Translations under genes and position numbers: made by a program
Notes under the pieces: generated by a model
Seen by the model: the letters and a program-made list of their open reading frames with translations, nothing else
What the model was told of the DNA's origin: nothing
The model's database searches: none
Assembly (NCBI RefSeq): GCF_020360975.1
Contig: NW_025408676.1
Span: forward strand, 1,302,001 to 1,366,000
Direction of reading: 5' to 3'
DNA from: Hirsutella rhossiliensis
Taxonomy: Eukaryota > Ascomycota > Sordariomycetes > Hypocreales > Ophiocordycipitaceae
Length of the DNA stretch: 64,000 nucleotides
Shown: piece after piece, positions 8,912 through 20,811 of the stretch
Position numbering within the stretch: position 1 is the first letter of the stretch
Layout of the letters: each line of letters begins with the position of its first letter

Positions 8912-11900
8912 AGGAATAGAATTCCTATACCTTTTAGCTACTATAAAAGGCACCTTTCTTATATCCCTTATAGCTCCCTTTTACCCCTCTTACTAGAAAA
9001 GCCGGTTTTTACCCGACTTTTCTACCCTTCCCTATAATAATATCGAAAAACGACTCCTCTACTATCCCTATAGTCCGTAGGACGATTCTAGCAAAGCCCT
9101 AAGATTAGGATAAGTAGGTAAAGGAGCTACGGGCTTATATAGATAGAACTATCTATAATTTAGTCTTCTCTAATAAGTAGGACCCTCTCGAGCCCCCTGT
9201 TTATCCTAGGGTAATAGACTTTATAGAGGGAGCTACCCTCTTCTCTAAGCTAACCCCTATATAGTAGAGAGCATTTTCTGCTACCCTAGGCGACTATAAG
9301 AGTTACTAAAAGGAATACCTTTATAAGACGAAGCTACTAACTACTACTCGTATAGTAATAATAGAATCCGTTAGTGCCGTAAAGCTAATCTCTCTATAAG
9401 AGGAAGAGACTCCTAGGCAATAGCTTTTAAAGCTTAAGTCCTCGATAGCTCCCTTAAGGGGCTATATAACTAACCGTATTAGGAAGACCTATACGGCCTA
9501 CCTAGGAGCTTTTTCTACTAGGAACCTACTAGCTTCTTCGTAGCTAGCTAAGTAAGAAGAAATCCTCGAGGAAGCTAACTAATACTTCCTTATAAAAGCT
9601 CTTTCCGGCTAATAGCTATAGGATATATCTCTACTAATAAAGCTTATTAGTAATAGTTACTCGACTATCTTTCGAGAAGCTAGCCGGGAACTAGATAAAG
9701 AGGCTACTAGAGTATAATAGTAAGTAGTCTTATTCCTTTATAGCTAGCACTCGACCTAGACGGCTTAACCTGCTGCCCTTATAGCTGCTATAGCCCTTAT
9801 TACTACGGCTCCTGCTACTACGGCTGTTGCTCCTTTAGCTCCTCCTCCCTTAAGAGCCTTAACCCCGTCTTTAATAGCTACCCTAGTCCCGGCCTCGGCT
9901 CCGCCTTTTACTCTAGGTCCGGTCCCGTCTATTAGACCGGCCCGACTAGTCCCCTAATAGACCTTTTAGTCCGTTAGTCGAAAAATTAAGGAACTAGTCG
10001 AAATCGAACCTCTTCGTTAAAATTAGCAATAAGAGGTAAAAAGGGGGGGTTTTTAAGTAGACCTTCCGGACTAAGATAAGGATTCCTTAAAGAAATAACG
10101 TACGAAAAGGAATCGACCTACCTACTAAGTATATAAAAAGCCCTATCGGCTAGAAGACTGCTAGTAGGTCTTTAAGGAAAACCGACCTAAAGGAGTTAAC
10201 CCTTTAAAGAGGCTATAAGAAATAGTATAATAGTCTCTTAAGGAGGACCCCTCGTTATAGGAGAAGATAGATAAGATTCGGGTTACTAAGAAATAGTAAC
10301 TAATAACGCCGCTGCCCCTATTTAAGCCGTAAATTCGAGGAAAAATCGTTAGTATAGTAAATCCGGTATTTATCTTCCCTATAGATTAGTAAGACTAACT
10401 ATTAGGACCCTCTAACTATCCCCTACGAAAATTAGCTATCCTTAACTTTAGTACTTCCCTTAATATCTATAATATACTCTTACGATTCTAGTCCTTTAAG
10501 AAGGCATAGAAGGAATATCTTATTACTAAGGAATTAACTATATAGATAGAGGGATATAGAAAGGTAAATTTTACGATAAAATTACCTAATAGATCTATAT
10601 AAATTCTTCGAAGAAAAAGGGTAGCTTTTTACCCTCGATTTTTAATAAGCTTAATTTCCTTCCGCTTTCTTCGAAAGGAAGGGATCTTTTAAGATACGAC
10701 GTCTAAGCCTATAAGGCTAGTCTAGAAGAATTAGACTATTAAGCTTATCGAGGAGAAATTCGGTTAATTTATTCTCGAATTCCGACCTATCCTTAGGAAG
10801 GAATTACTTAAGAAATTAGCTTTCCTTACTAAGAGGAATAGGTCTACTATAAAGGACCCTCTTCCGGCAGCCTAAGGAGACGGTATTCTTTAGCACGTAT
10901 AACTTAGTTACCTAGGCCCCCTAGCTTTATATAAGCTAGGTTAATAATAAGGCGTATAAATAAGGGGCCTAAAGACCGTCGAATGCGAACACTATAGCTA
11001 AGGAAAGACTAAGAGACGAATTTCTAGACGGACCTTAATACGGCCGGACTAGCTATATAAGGAAATTTAGGTCGATTAGACCGACGTCTCTAAGGATTAG
11101 GAAAGCTTTGTTAGGGTAATATTTTTTATAGACGCTTTTTTAGGGATAGTTTTCCCTTATTTCTTATAGACCTACCTAAGTAAGTATAACTAGTTTACCC
11201 TCTAGGACTTCGTTAACTAAATAAAATCCTACTTTAGCTATAAGGTAAAGAAGATATAGTTTAATAGAGAGCTATTTATAAAGGATATTATAAATTAGCT
11301 TCGAAAAAGGGGCATTTTACCCCTCCTATTAGCACCGAATACCTAGGCCTAGAACGGAGGGGTAGAAAGATTAGGGGGTGCTATAATAAAAAGGGCCCGT
11401 ATAATAAGACTTACTATAAAGTTTTTATATAACCTTTAAAGGGAAGTCGTTAAGACCGCCTTTTACCTTTAGAACCGGATCCCTAAGGACCCTAAGGACC
11501 CTAGGGAACTAAACTAAGGAATAGATTAAAAATCCCCCCTTAAGCTCTTTATAAAGAAGAGGGCCTCGCTAGCCTACCTTTATACCTATAGCTATAACGT
11601 ATACGTAATAACTACTAATATATAGCTAAAAAGGAAGAAGAAAAGAAAGCTTAATCCTAGAGCCTTTATTAGTTACCTTATCGGCTATAATTCTATAAAT
11701 ATCTTCTAGATCTAGATTCCTCTTCTATAGAAGGTTATTACGACTAGGGATATAATTTTTAATAAATCTAGCTTCTTTAACGGAAAGAGGGATTAATAGC
11801 CCCTCTTACTCTCTTAACGTTAGCTAATTTAGAAGATTTAAATTCCTCTTTCTTAATAGTCTTAAGAAGAGGTCCTAGATAAGGAAATAGAAGAAGAAAC

Positions 11901-14237
11901 TAATATTAAAGTAGTTAAGGATAACGCTAACTTCGAAGAAGAGGAAGCTACTAAATTAGATAATCTAAACGAAGAAGGAGACTATAGGAAAGCAGTAGAG
12001 CTAGAATACACCTACCTACCTACGCTTCCTCCTATATAAGAAGAAGATTTAAAAGCAGCTTTTTTAGTTAGTCTTCCCGTCTCGACCCTTAAAGGGGTAG
12101 GAAAGGCACCTCTCTTAAAGGATTACCTAGCTACCTTTTTATTCCTACTTCGAGAAGCAAAGGAAGGTATAGGGCCCGATACTAAAGAAGACTATCCTCT
12201 CCCTTATTTTAATCGTTTTTCCGACTTCTATCTAACGCCTATAGAAGACGGTTCTTATAGAGCATTTATAGCAGGCCGGCTTTTTAAGCCTCTATTAGTA
12301 AGGAAGGTATATAAAAGAGACCTCCCGGACCTATTAGTAAACTAAAAGTAGCTAGAAAAACACCCCTTTAAAGACTAGTTTTTCTAGGCCTAGAAAGACT
12401 ACCTAGCCTTATATAAAGAGATAGGGTCTTTCGAAGAGGTCCTTAAGGAAAAGGTAAGAGGAAAATAGGTCCTTAGCTATAAGTAGGTCTTTATTTATAA
12501 GACTAATAAATACGGCTTCCTTTAAAAGTATAAAGCCTAGCTAGTTATCTATAGGAATTAATAGGAAAAGAGGGATCTACCTACTAGGGCAACCACCCTA
12601 GTAGGGATATCTTTTCGGACCCTTATAGCTATAGTAGTAGAATTCGACCTCGAGCTTAATTAGATAGATATAGTTAACGCCTTCGTTAACTGCCCTCTTA
12701 AGGAAGAAGAATTTATTTATATACGACTTCCTCTTAGTTTCTAATAACTAGGAAAGGTTCTATAGCTTAGGAAAGCTCTATATAGACTACGAAGATTGCC
12801 CCTTCTTTAGTAATAGCATTTAATAGGTTCCCTCGAAGCCCTAGGCTTTATAAAAGTCCCTTAGGAACTATATATAATATAAAAGGGTAAAATTATAGTC
12901 TTCTTTTATATCGACGATATTATCTAGGCCTACTTAAAAAAGGAAGAAGCTACTACTAAGGAGGCTATACGAGGCCTATAATAAAGGTATAAGATAACTA
13001 GGCTTAGGGAGCTAAAGTAGTTCCTAGGGATATAAATCCTTTAAAATAGGTCCTAACGGACTATCTAGCTTACCTAAAACGCCTATATCGATAAGGTCGC
13101 TTATAAATTCCTCCTTAATTCCCTCGATTAAAAGCTTCCCTCTATGCCTATATTAAACGAAGAGCTTTTACCTAATCCGTCCTTTTAAGCTAGGGAGTAA
13201 GAGAAATACTAATATTAATAGAAGGTAGGCTCCTTACTTTTTTTAGCTATTTCTACTAGACCGGATATCTCTTTTACGGTTTCTTAGCTAGCTAGGCATA
13301 ACTAGAATCCTAGCCCTAGGTATTAAGAAGTAGTAGATAGAGCTATCCTTTATCTCTATTTAATAAGATTATATAGTCTACGCTTAGGAGGGTAGGGAAG
13401 GAAATAAGCTACCGAAATCTTCCTTTATTCGAGCGATTTATCCTTTACGGATAATTCCTTAGATAGAAAGAGCTTATAAAGGTATATTATATCCCTTTTT
13501 AGAAGAACTATTACTTAGAGAGCTTCGAAGTAAGCTACTATTATAACTTTTAGTATAAAGGTAGAGCTACTAGCTCTTTTAAAAGTATTAAAAGAAGCGA
13601 TTTTCCTTAGCCGGCTACTAATATCTCTATAACTATAAATTCCGACCCTATTAGCTATAGAATACGATAATATATAGACTATACGAATTCTTATAGAAAA
13701 TAGTAAGTTATTAACCTAGCTATAGTATATTAATATTTACTAGTATTAGTTACGCTAAGAGGTCTAAAGGGGACTTATTTCCGTTTATTAGGTTCTAACG
13801 GTATTAATAAAAGCCGACGGTCTTATAAAGCCCTTACTAAAGTAAAAGCTAGCTATCTTTTTATAGTAAATTAAGCTAAAAGACGTTTAAGAGAAGCTAT
13901 TCTTAAAGGCCCGCTATAAGAGTCTACGAGAGGAGCTAATAGTATATATAAGAAGGTAACGTCTATAGCCGAAGAAAAGGAAGAGGTTTTTCCCTTTAAA
14001 GGGCCCCCTATTTTAATTAGGTTTTTCCCTTCTAAGAAGGCCCCCTTTCTTATAAGACTTTCCCCTCTTTAGGCCCCTATTCCTTAAGTAGGTCTAAAAG
14101 AGCCTAGGGACCTAAAAGGGCCCTTACTTTCCTCGAGTAAAAGGAGAAGTATAGAGCTAAGAACCTCCTTTATATACTTACTAGCCCGAAGCCGTATTAG
14201 CTATGCCCTTAAGGGGCAGGATATAGCTAAGGGGGTA
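8912..14237 (+). pseudogene. copia-1 gag-pol relic
   Basis: Many in-frame TAA/TAG codons stand where CAA, CAG or TGG would be expected, so this cannot be translated. Family residues survive between them. Near 12655-12690 a frame reads IDIVNAFVN (the copia RT motif around the first catalytic Asp). At about 12763-12800 KALYRLRR matches the copia KALYGLRQ motif. Near 12900-12925 FYIDDII is the YVDD catalytic motif. About 13265-13310 has a copia-type motif upstream of RNase H. The left part, about 9000-10300, is Pro/Ala-rich and gag-like. Gag, protease and integrase boundaries cannot be placed with confidence. Confidence 0.8.
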
Positions 14238-14723
14238 TATCGTAAAGCATAGCTTAATTTCGTAGTACTCGGAGATATCCCTTAGTACGAGGGACTAAGG
14301 AAGCTAAAAACACCTAGTATAAAAGAAGGAAGAAGGAGCTAAAAAGAGGTATAGAAAGGAGGGTAGGGGTATAAGGGGAAGTAAAAGTAGCGATAGCTTC
14401 CTATAAAGGTAGCGAAAGATAAGATAGATATACCGGCAACGGCTAGAAAAGAGGGGAAAAAACAGGTAAAAAGCTCGGTAGTTAAAAGGATATTAGTAGC
14501 TTCTTTAAGTAGGATCTTCTTTATTAATTAAGGTGCTAGATAGGTATAAAAGGGGGCGTTAGATAAAGGAAAGAAGGATAATTAAGGCAATATAATAATT
14601 ACTCCCCTACCTTTATTGCTACCTTTATAAGAATTAAATCTCTCTACTCTACCTATCCGACCCCTTACTTTTAATTTTACCTTTATATATTTTTATATAC
14701 TTCTTATATCTCTCTTCGCGAGA
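14238..14723 (+). repeat. copia-1 3' LTR
   Basis: 486 bp, aligned end to end with 8412-8897, differing mostly by transitions of RIP type. TATAAAAG is at 14545-14552. It ends CGAGA and is followed at once by LINE-C sequence. Confidence 0.9.
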
Positions 14724-17600
14724 ATAATACTAGACTATTATAAGGGCCTCCTTAAGTATATTAATATAGTAATTACTTAAATATATATAGGAAAGATTAA
14801 GCTTAATAACTTCTTCTTTAACTAATAAGTCTTTAATATAGTCTTACTAATATATACCTATAAATAAAAATAAGATATTATTTACTATATAATAATTAAC
14901 TATTTATTAATAGTAAAAGTAAAGGAGTCTCTCTTAATATAAGCCTAAGATATAAGTAATATAAAAGTAAGCCTTTAAAGGAAAAAGATAGTAGTACTAC
15001 TAATATAATAGTTTCTTTACTTAAGTAAGCTTTATTAGTTTAACCTAGCTTAAAAGCTATATATAAATATATAAGAAAATAAGACTAAGGTCGCGCTAAT
15101 AATAAAGCGGCCTTAACTAAGGCTATCTTAACTAACTACTTTCTTTACTAAAGTAACCTAAGAAAGGGAAAGGACTTATAATAATAAGACTATAGTATTA
15201 GCTAAACTAAACTTAAACTAAGTATTAACCTTACCGCTTAAATTATAAACTAAATAAAACTAATAAGACTTAACTAAGCTAACCTTAATAGCTATTAAAG
15301 GAAACTTACTATTAAAAGACTATAACTAAATAAGACTTAACTTAAAACTAAACTAAGATAGAGCTAATAACTAGCCCTTAAACTATAACCTTAGCTTAAC
15401 TTATTAATAGTAACGTTTACCTTACTATTATAGTAAGAATAATAAGACCCCTTTAAAGTAATATATAAAGTATAAAAGGAAGTAACTTAAGACTTATAAG
15501 GAGTATAGGGACTACTACTATTATAAGAAGCTTAATAATAGCTAGCTAAGCTTAACCTTAAACCTAAACTAAAGCTAGTTTAAACGGCTAACTTATTAAA
15601 TTAAAGTAATAATTAAGGACTATATTAAAGTAAGTCTTATACTAGCGGTAGTATAAAGGTAGTCGCTATAGCTTATACTATAACTATAAATTTAATTAAG
15701 GTTAAGACTAGTAATAATCTTAGCTAAGACTAAACCACGATAACTATAAAAACGCTATTAAATAAAGTTAGGAGCGTTAATAGGGTTAATAAGTAATACG
15801 AGATAAAGATACTTTAAGGTAGGTTTAGTAATAAGAGAACTACTAAGCTATAGCTTAATATTAAAGTTAATTAAAAAGGACGTAGTAATATCTTAAACTA
15901 ACTTTAAGGCGGCTATAGGTATAGAAATAGTAGCGGACCCCTTAGCCTTAGTATTAAATAGGGCCTTAAACGTAATAAGCACTTTACCTTTACCCTTACC
16001 CTCCCCCTTTTTAAAGAAAGCTAGACTAAGCTTAATACGATTATCGCCGCTATCTTTACTATTATAGTTATCGCTAGTAATAAGATAGAAATAGTTAGTA
16101 AGAGTATTAACTACTATAAGGGTCTTTTAAGTAACTAAGAGTAACTTAGGCCCGACCTAGGCTAGGGTCTTAATAGTATTACTAAACTTACTTAAGTGCT
16201 TTTTTAAGGACTTATATATATAGTAGGTATTATCTATAAAATAAGTAAAAGCTATAGTAAGCGTTTCGATATTATTAGCTATTATAGCTAGACTAAGGGC
16301 GGACTCGCTTAATATACCTTTACCTTTAGCAGCGGGAGCTTTTTACCTAGTATAAATATAAGTTTTTAGAGTAGCGCGGTAAAAGCGCTTTTATACTAAA
16401 CCCTTAATAAGAAAGGGACGGTTAACCTTAGACTAAGCTTAGTATAGGGCGCGTATAGCCTCTTTACCTTTAAAGGTAATCTAAATATAGATTAGCGCTA
16501 AACTTAAACTATACTATAGTAAGATAAAGATACTTACTTAGAAATAAAACTAGTTAAAGTTAGCGTAAGTAATATATACTTTAGCTTTTATAGCTATTAA
16601 AGTTAGTAAAAGTATTAATAGTAAAACTAACTTAGACCGACCTAAGATATATCTAGGACTATTACTTATAAGACTAGTTTTAATAGCTAGTAAAGGACTT
16701 ATAAGTAAGCTTATTAATAAAGCGCTTAATATATATAAAATATAAGATAGAGCGCTTTAAACCTACTATAGTAGCGACCTTCTTATAAAAAGGGGGCTTA
16801 GAAAGAAGCGAGCCGCTACTACCTAAGTTAGCTTCTTAGTTAAATATTATAAAATAAAGTTAAGAGTTCTAAGTATAGTATTAGCGAGACTTAAGGATAG
16901 AGAAATAAGATAAGTAGGATTCTAAGCCTATATAAAGGATAATAAAAAGAGAGGTAGGAGGAGGAAGTAAGAATAAAACTATAGGGGGAGGGTAGGTATA
17001 TATATATATATACTAAGCGCGCGTAATTAGTAACTATATAATAGACGGTAAATATAGACCGCTACGCCCTTAATTAAGAAGTTATATAGCTAGATAGGAA
17101 CTAATTTTCGATTAATAAAGCTAGCTAACTAAGTTTTAATTAGCCGGCCTTACTTAAGAGCGACTTATATTAGTACCTAGCTTAGTAACCGGATATTACT
17201 AGCCTTACTAACTAACTAACTAATAAGCTAATACGATTATAGCTATATAATAGTAGCGCGGGAGCTATAAGGAACGGAGGCGCTTATAAGTTAGGCCCTT
17301 AAAGTAAGACTACTACTTATAACCTTAGGCCTAGGTAAGTAAGCTTAGGCCGCGGCCGCTTAAGATAAATATAGCTATAGCTTAAGAAGGCTTATACTAA
17401 AATATAAACGTATAAGAGGAGCTTATAGTAGCTAGTATAAATTTCCTATATACTACTATTAAGACCTTATTTAAGGTAGACTTATACTAAAAAAAGGGAG
17501 GGTTTTCCTTTAAGTACTTTAGTTTTTCCTTTTTATTTAATATTAAAGTTTTAAATACTTTTAGCTAGGTCCCTAGTATAATATTAATAATAATAATATA
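14724..17600 (+). mobile_element. LINE-C 3' part, copy 1
   Basis: Aligns with about 39855-42716 of the longest LINE-C copy from ATAATACTAGACTATTATAAG onward, to the (TAA)n-type tail at about 17582-17600. It is the 3' half of the non-LTR element, cut at its left by copia-1. Heavily RIP-mutated; no frame remains. Several features seen in all copies recur: TACTTTAGTTTTTCC near the end and AGCTAGGTCC just before the tail. Confidence 0.8.
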
Positions 17601-17919
17601 TAAACTACTTATTAAGGTCTTAAAAGACTTTTTTTTATTTTTAAGGCTATAAATAATATAATTAATACTCTAGCTATTATATTTAAAGCTAAGAGGCTAT
17701 AAGCTATTAATTTTACTTATTATTATAAAGTAAGTAAAAGTATAAGCTTAGGTATAGTCTATTAAAAGAAGGTTAATAATCTATAAAAAGGAAAAGAAAA
17801 AGAAGTATAAGTATAGCCTATATAAGTATAAAGGCCGCTTATATATAGACTTAGCTTAGACCTTAGTCTAGGTATATATAAGGTAAAAGCTCTTATATTA
17901 TACTCTTACCTAGCTTTTA
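17601..17919 (-). repeat. Two inverted repeat fragments
   Basis: Bases 17610-17725 match 768-885 in inverted orientation (shared core AATTAATAGCTTATAGCC read on the other strand). Bases 17726-17915 match about 62420-62600 in inverted orientation, including AAGGTTAATAATCTATAAA. The second is part of the retroelement that begins at 62413. The two pieces are joined at about 17725. Confidence 0.65.
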
Positions 17920-18734
17920 AAGAGGTATAACTTTAAATAATACTTAATACTATACCTTTATAGTATAATAGTTATATACTTAGGAAGTTTACTAGCTATA
18001 ATACTAAAGTTAGTTTAAATCTAGCTAAAGGTATAATTAATTTTTAGTTAAACTAATAAACTATATTAACTTACTTATTAATTAGCTAATTAGCGCTTTT
18101 AAAAGTACTTATAAATATACTAGTAGTCTAGCCCTACTATAAGTAAGCTAGCTTAGACCTTACTTACTTAAACCTAGTAATAAATTTATTAAGACCTCTC
18201 TTTAACCTTAGTTTAAGCCCCTTAACTAAGAAAATAAAAACCTAGGGCTAATACTAGTAACTTAATAAGTATAGCGCGAAGCTAGTATAATAACCTAACT
18301 ACTAGCTTAGCTAAAGGCTAGTATTAATAAAAAAATAACCTATTAAGCCTTATAATAGAAAAATAAAGTAAAGCTTAAGAAGATATTATTATAAGATAAG
18401 GTTAAGGATAATTATATAATTAACTATTAACTAAAAACGCTTATATTACTAATTAATACTATATACTTTATATATATAAAGAAGTTACTTTTTAGGTTAC
18501 TTTATAATAAAGCTAATATAATTTTAACTAACTAAAATAATACTTATAATAGTTAGTATAAGATTCTTATATATTATAACTAGGACTTAGTATAAAAGTA
18601 AACTAGCTATAAAAAATAAAAGGGCTTTTCTTTAAATACTTTAGTTTTTCCTTTTATTTAATACTAAAGTTCTAAATACTTTTAAATAATTTATTAATAT
18701 AGTTTTAATAATAATAATAATAATACTTAATACT
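17920..18734 (+). mobile_element. Fragment ending in a LINE-C-related 3' tail
   Basis: The last 150 bases (ACTTTAGTTTTTCC, TCTAAATACTTTT, then a (TAA)n tail at about 18714-18734) resemble the LINE-C 3' end but are diverged. This suggests a related non-LTR family. The rest is RIP-mutated and shows no recognisable motif. Confidence 0.5.
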
Positions 18735-19761
18735 TAAAAAAAACTTCTTATAAAACTAATATATACCTATAATAAGTATATATCGCGACTAAAATACTAA
18801 CTAATACTAAGAATTAATTTAGCGATATTAGTTACCCTTAGTAATAATACTATATTAAGGCTAAGGGGTAAGTAAATATAGTAATAGCCCTTAATATACT
18901 AAGCTTAATTAAAGTATATAGCGTAAAAAGATACTACTTAAATTTATATACCTTAATAAAGCGAGTTAATAAACCTAAAGTAGTAATATAATACTAGCTT
19001 AAGCGCTAAGCGACCTTATAAAAAAAGTAGTATATAATAAACTCGCGGGCTTTATCTTAAGTATATAGTTTAATAAGGTATAAGTAATAGTTAAATAGCT
19101 CTTTAAGGTAAAGAGCCGCGCTAGTAGCGCGTTATTAATAGTACTTTATATAAATAAGAGCTTTAAGATAATAATCTAAGAAGTAATTAAAAAGGTAATT
19201 AAGGAAGAACTTTACCTAAGTATTACTTTAAGCCTAGGGGGCCCTAAGTAAACCTAAGCCGCGGTTATAACTAAGACTAAAAGACCGACCTAATATAAAG
19301 CTATAGTAAAATAAGACTTATTATACTATAAATATAAGATTATTATAGTCCTTAGTAAGGCACTACTTAAAATCCTAAGCCGCGAATTAAAGGATATAGT
19401 AAAGGCGGTAAATATAGCCTTAAAAGCTATAAGCGCTATAGTAATAAAGCGCCTTTAAAGTAAAGATATTATAGTTATATTTAATACTATAGTAAGAGCC
19501 TATTAAAAGGACTAAGGCTAAGTTAAGGCTATATTTAAACTAAAGGCTATAATTACCTACTACGTATATATAGTAGTTACTAAGAATATCCCTTTAAAGG
19601 TAGTAATAGTAAATAAAGAGCGATTACTTTATAAGATTATAAAGGTAAATAAAGTTAAAGTCCTTTAAGCCTAAGCGCTATACCTTTAATCTAAGATATT
19701 AATAGCGATAACTATACTTATTAAGGTTAGTAGCTTAAAGGAAGCTAATAGGCTTTATAAC
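18735..19761 (+). mobile_element. LINE-C 5' part, copy 2
   Basis: Starts AACTTCTTATAAAACTAATA, as do 35368 and 48762, and follows LINE-C to GCTTTATAAC, where the old copia-2 LTR was inserted at 19762. It corresponds to the ORF1 half of the element. RIP-mutated, no intact frame. Confidence 0.8.
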
Positions 19762-20228
19762 TATAAGAAATAGTGTTTTTCTACTATAAATAAAGTAGCT
19801 ATAATATACTCTCTTAATTATATAAGCTAATAAGTAGTATATTAATTATAAATAAAATCCTATTTTATAAAGGAAGAATTACTTATTATTTTATATATTA
19901 TTATATATTAAACGGGTTACTATTTATTATATAATTAGGAATTAAAGGAATAAAGCTAGCTTAAAATACTAGCTAAGACCTTTTAAGAATACTAATATAA
20001 CTAACCTCTTTTAAATATAAATATTAATAGAACTAAGATACTTTTAAATATACTTAAGGTATTATAAAACTCCTTAGTCTTAGGGCTATATAGTAGCTTA
20101 AATCTAGTCTTAAAAGGTTCTTTTATTTAGCTATAATTATTTATATAAGATAGTATATCCGCTAGTAAATAAAGATAGAATTATTAACTTTAATACCTCT
20201 TTTATATATTAATATACTACTAATAAAT

Positions 20229-20796
20229 TATAAGGAACGGTGTTCCTACTATAAATAAAGCAGCTATAATATACTCTCCTAATTATATAAGCTAATAAGT
20301 AGTATATTAATTATAGATAAATTCTTATCCTATAGAGTAAGAATCGCTCGTTATTTTATATATTATTATATATTAAACGGGTTACCGGTTATCGTATAAT
20401 CGGGAATCGAAGGAACAGAGCTAGCTTAGAATACTAGCTAAGACCTCTTAAGAATACTAGCACGACTAACCTCCTTTATACACGAATATTAGTAGAACTA
20501 AGACACTTCTAGATTTACTCGAGGTATTATAGAATTCCCTAGTCTTAGGGCTATATAGCAGCCTAAATCTAGTCCTAAAAGGTTCTTCCGTTTAGCTTTA
20601 ATTGTCTATATAAGACAGCATGTCCGCTAGTAGATAGATAGAGAATTATTAACTTTAATACCTCTTCTATATACTAATATACTACTAATAAATTCTATTA
20701 AAAATCCTACCTTATACTCCTTCTTCCCCTCTATTACGTAGTCTTACGTAATTCCTTAATTTCCTAAAATTCCGCTTTTGCTTATATACCTTAAGA
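20229..20796 (+). repeat. copia-2 5' LTR
   Basis: Starts TATAAGGAACGGTGTTCC (an imperfect palindrome GGAACGGTGTTCC lies inside it) and ends CCTTAAGA directly before the primer-binding site. 568 bp, equal to the 3' copy. Confidence 0.9.
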
Positions 20797-20811
20797 GGTT
20801 ATAAGCCCGGC

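Larger units (their letters stand above)
8412..14723 (+). mobile_element. Ty1/copia retrotransposon copia-1, complete but RIP-mutated
   Basis: Two 486-bp LTRs (8412-8897 and 14238-14723) bracket a 5.3-kb internal region. A primer-binding site follows the 5' LTR (GTTATAAGCCTAGG from 8898), and a purine tract (AAGGGGG) precedes the 3' LTR. Pol order RT then RNase H, with copia-type residues, marks the family. No matching target-site duplication is seen: the left flank is an LTR fragment ending GTAAG, and the right flank is LINE-C sequence (ATAATACTAGAC). That suggests rearrangement at the left side. No frame is intact, and RIP stops are spread throughout. Confidence 0.9.
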
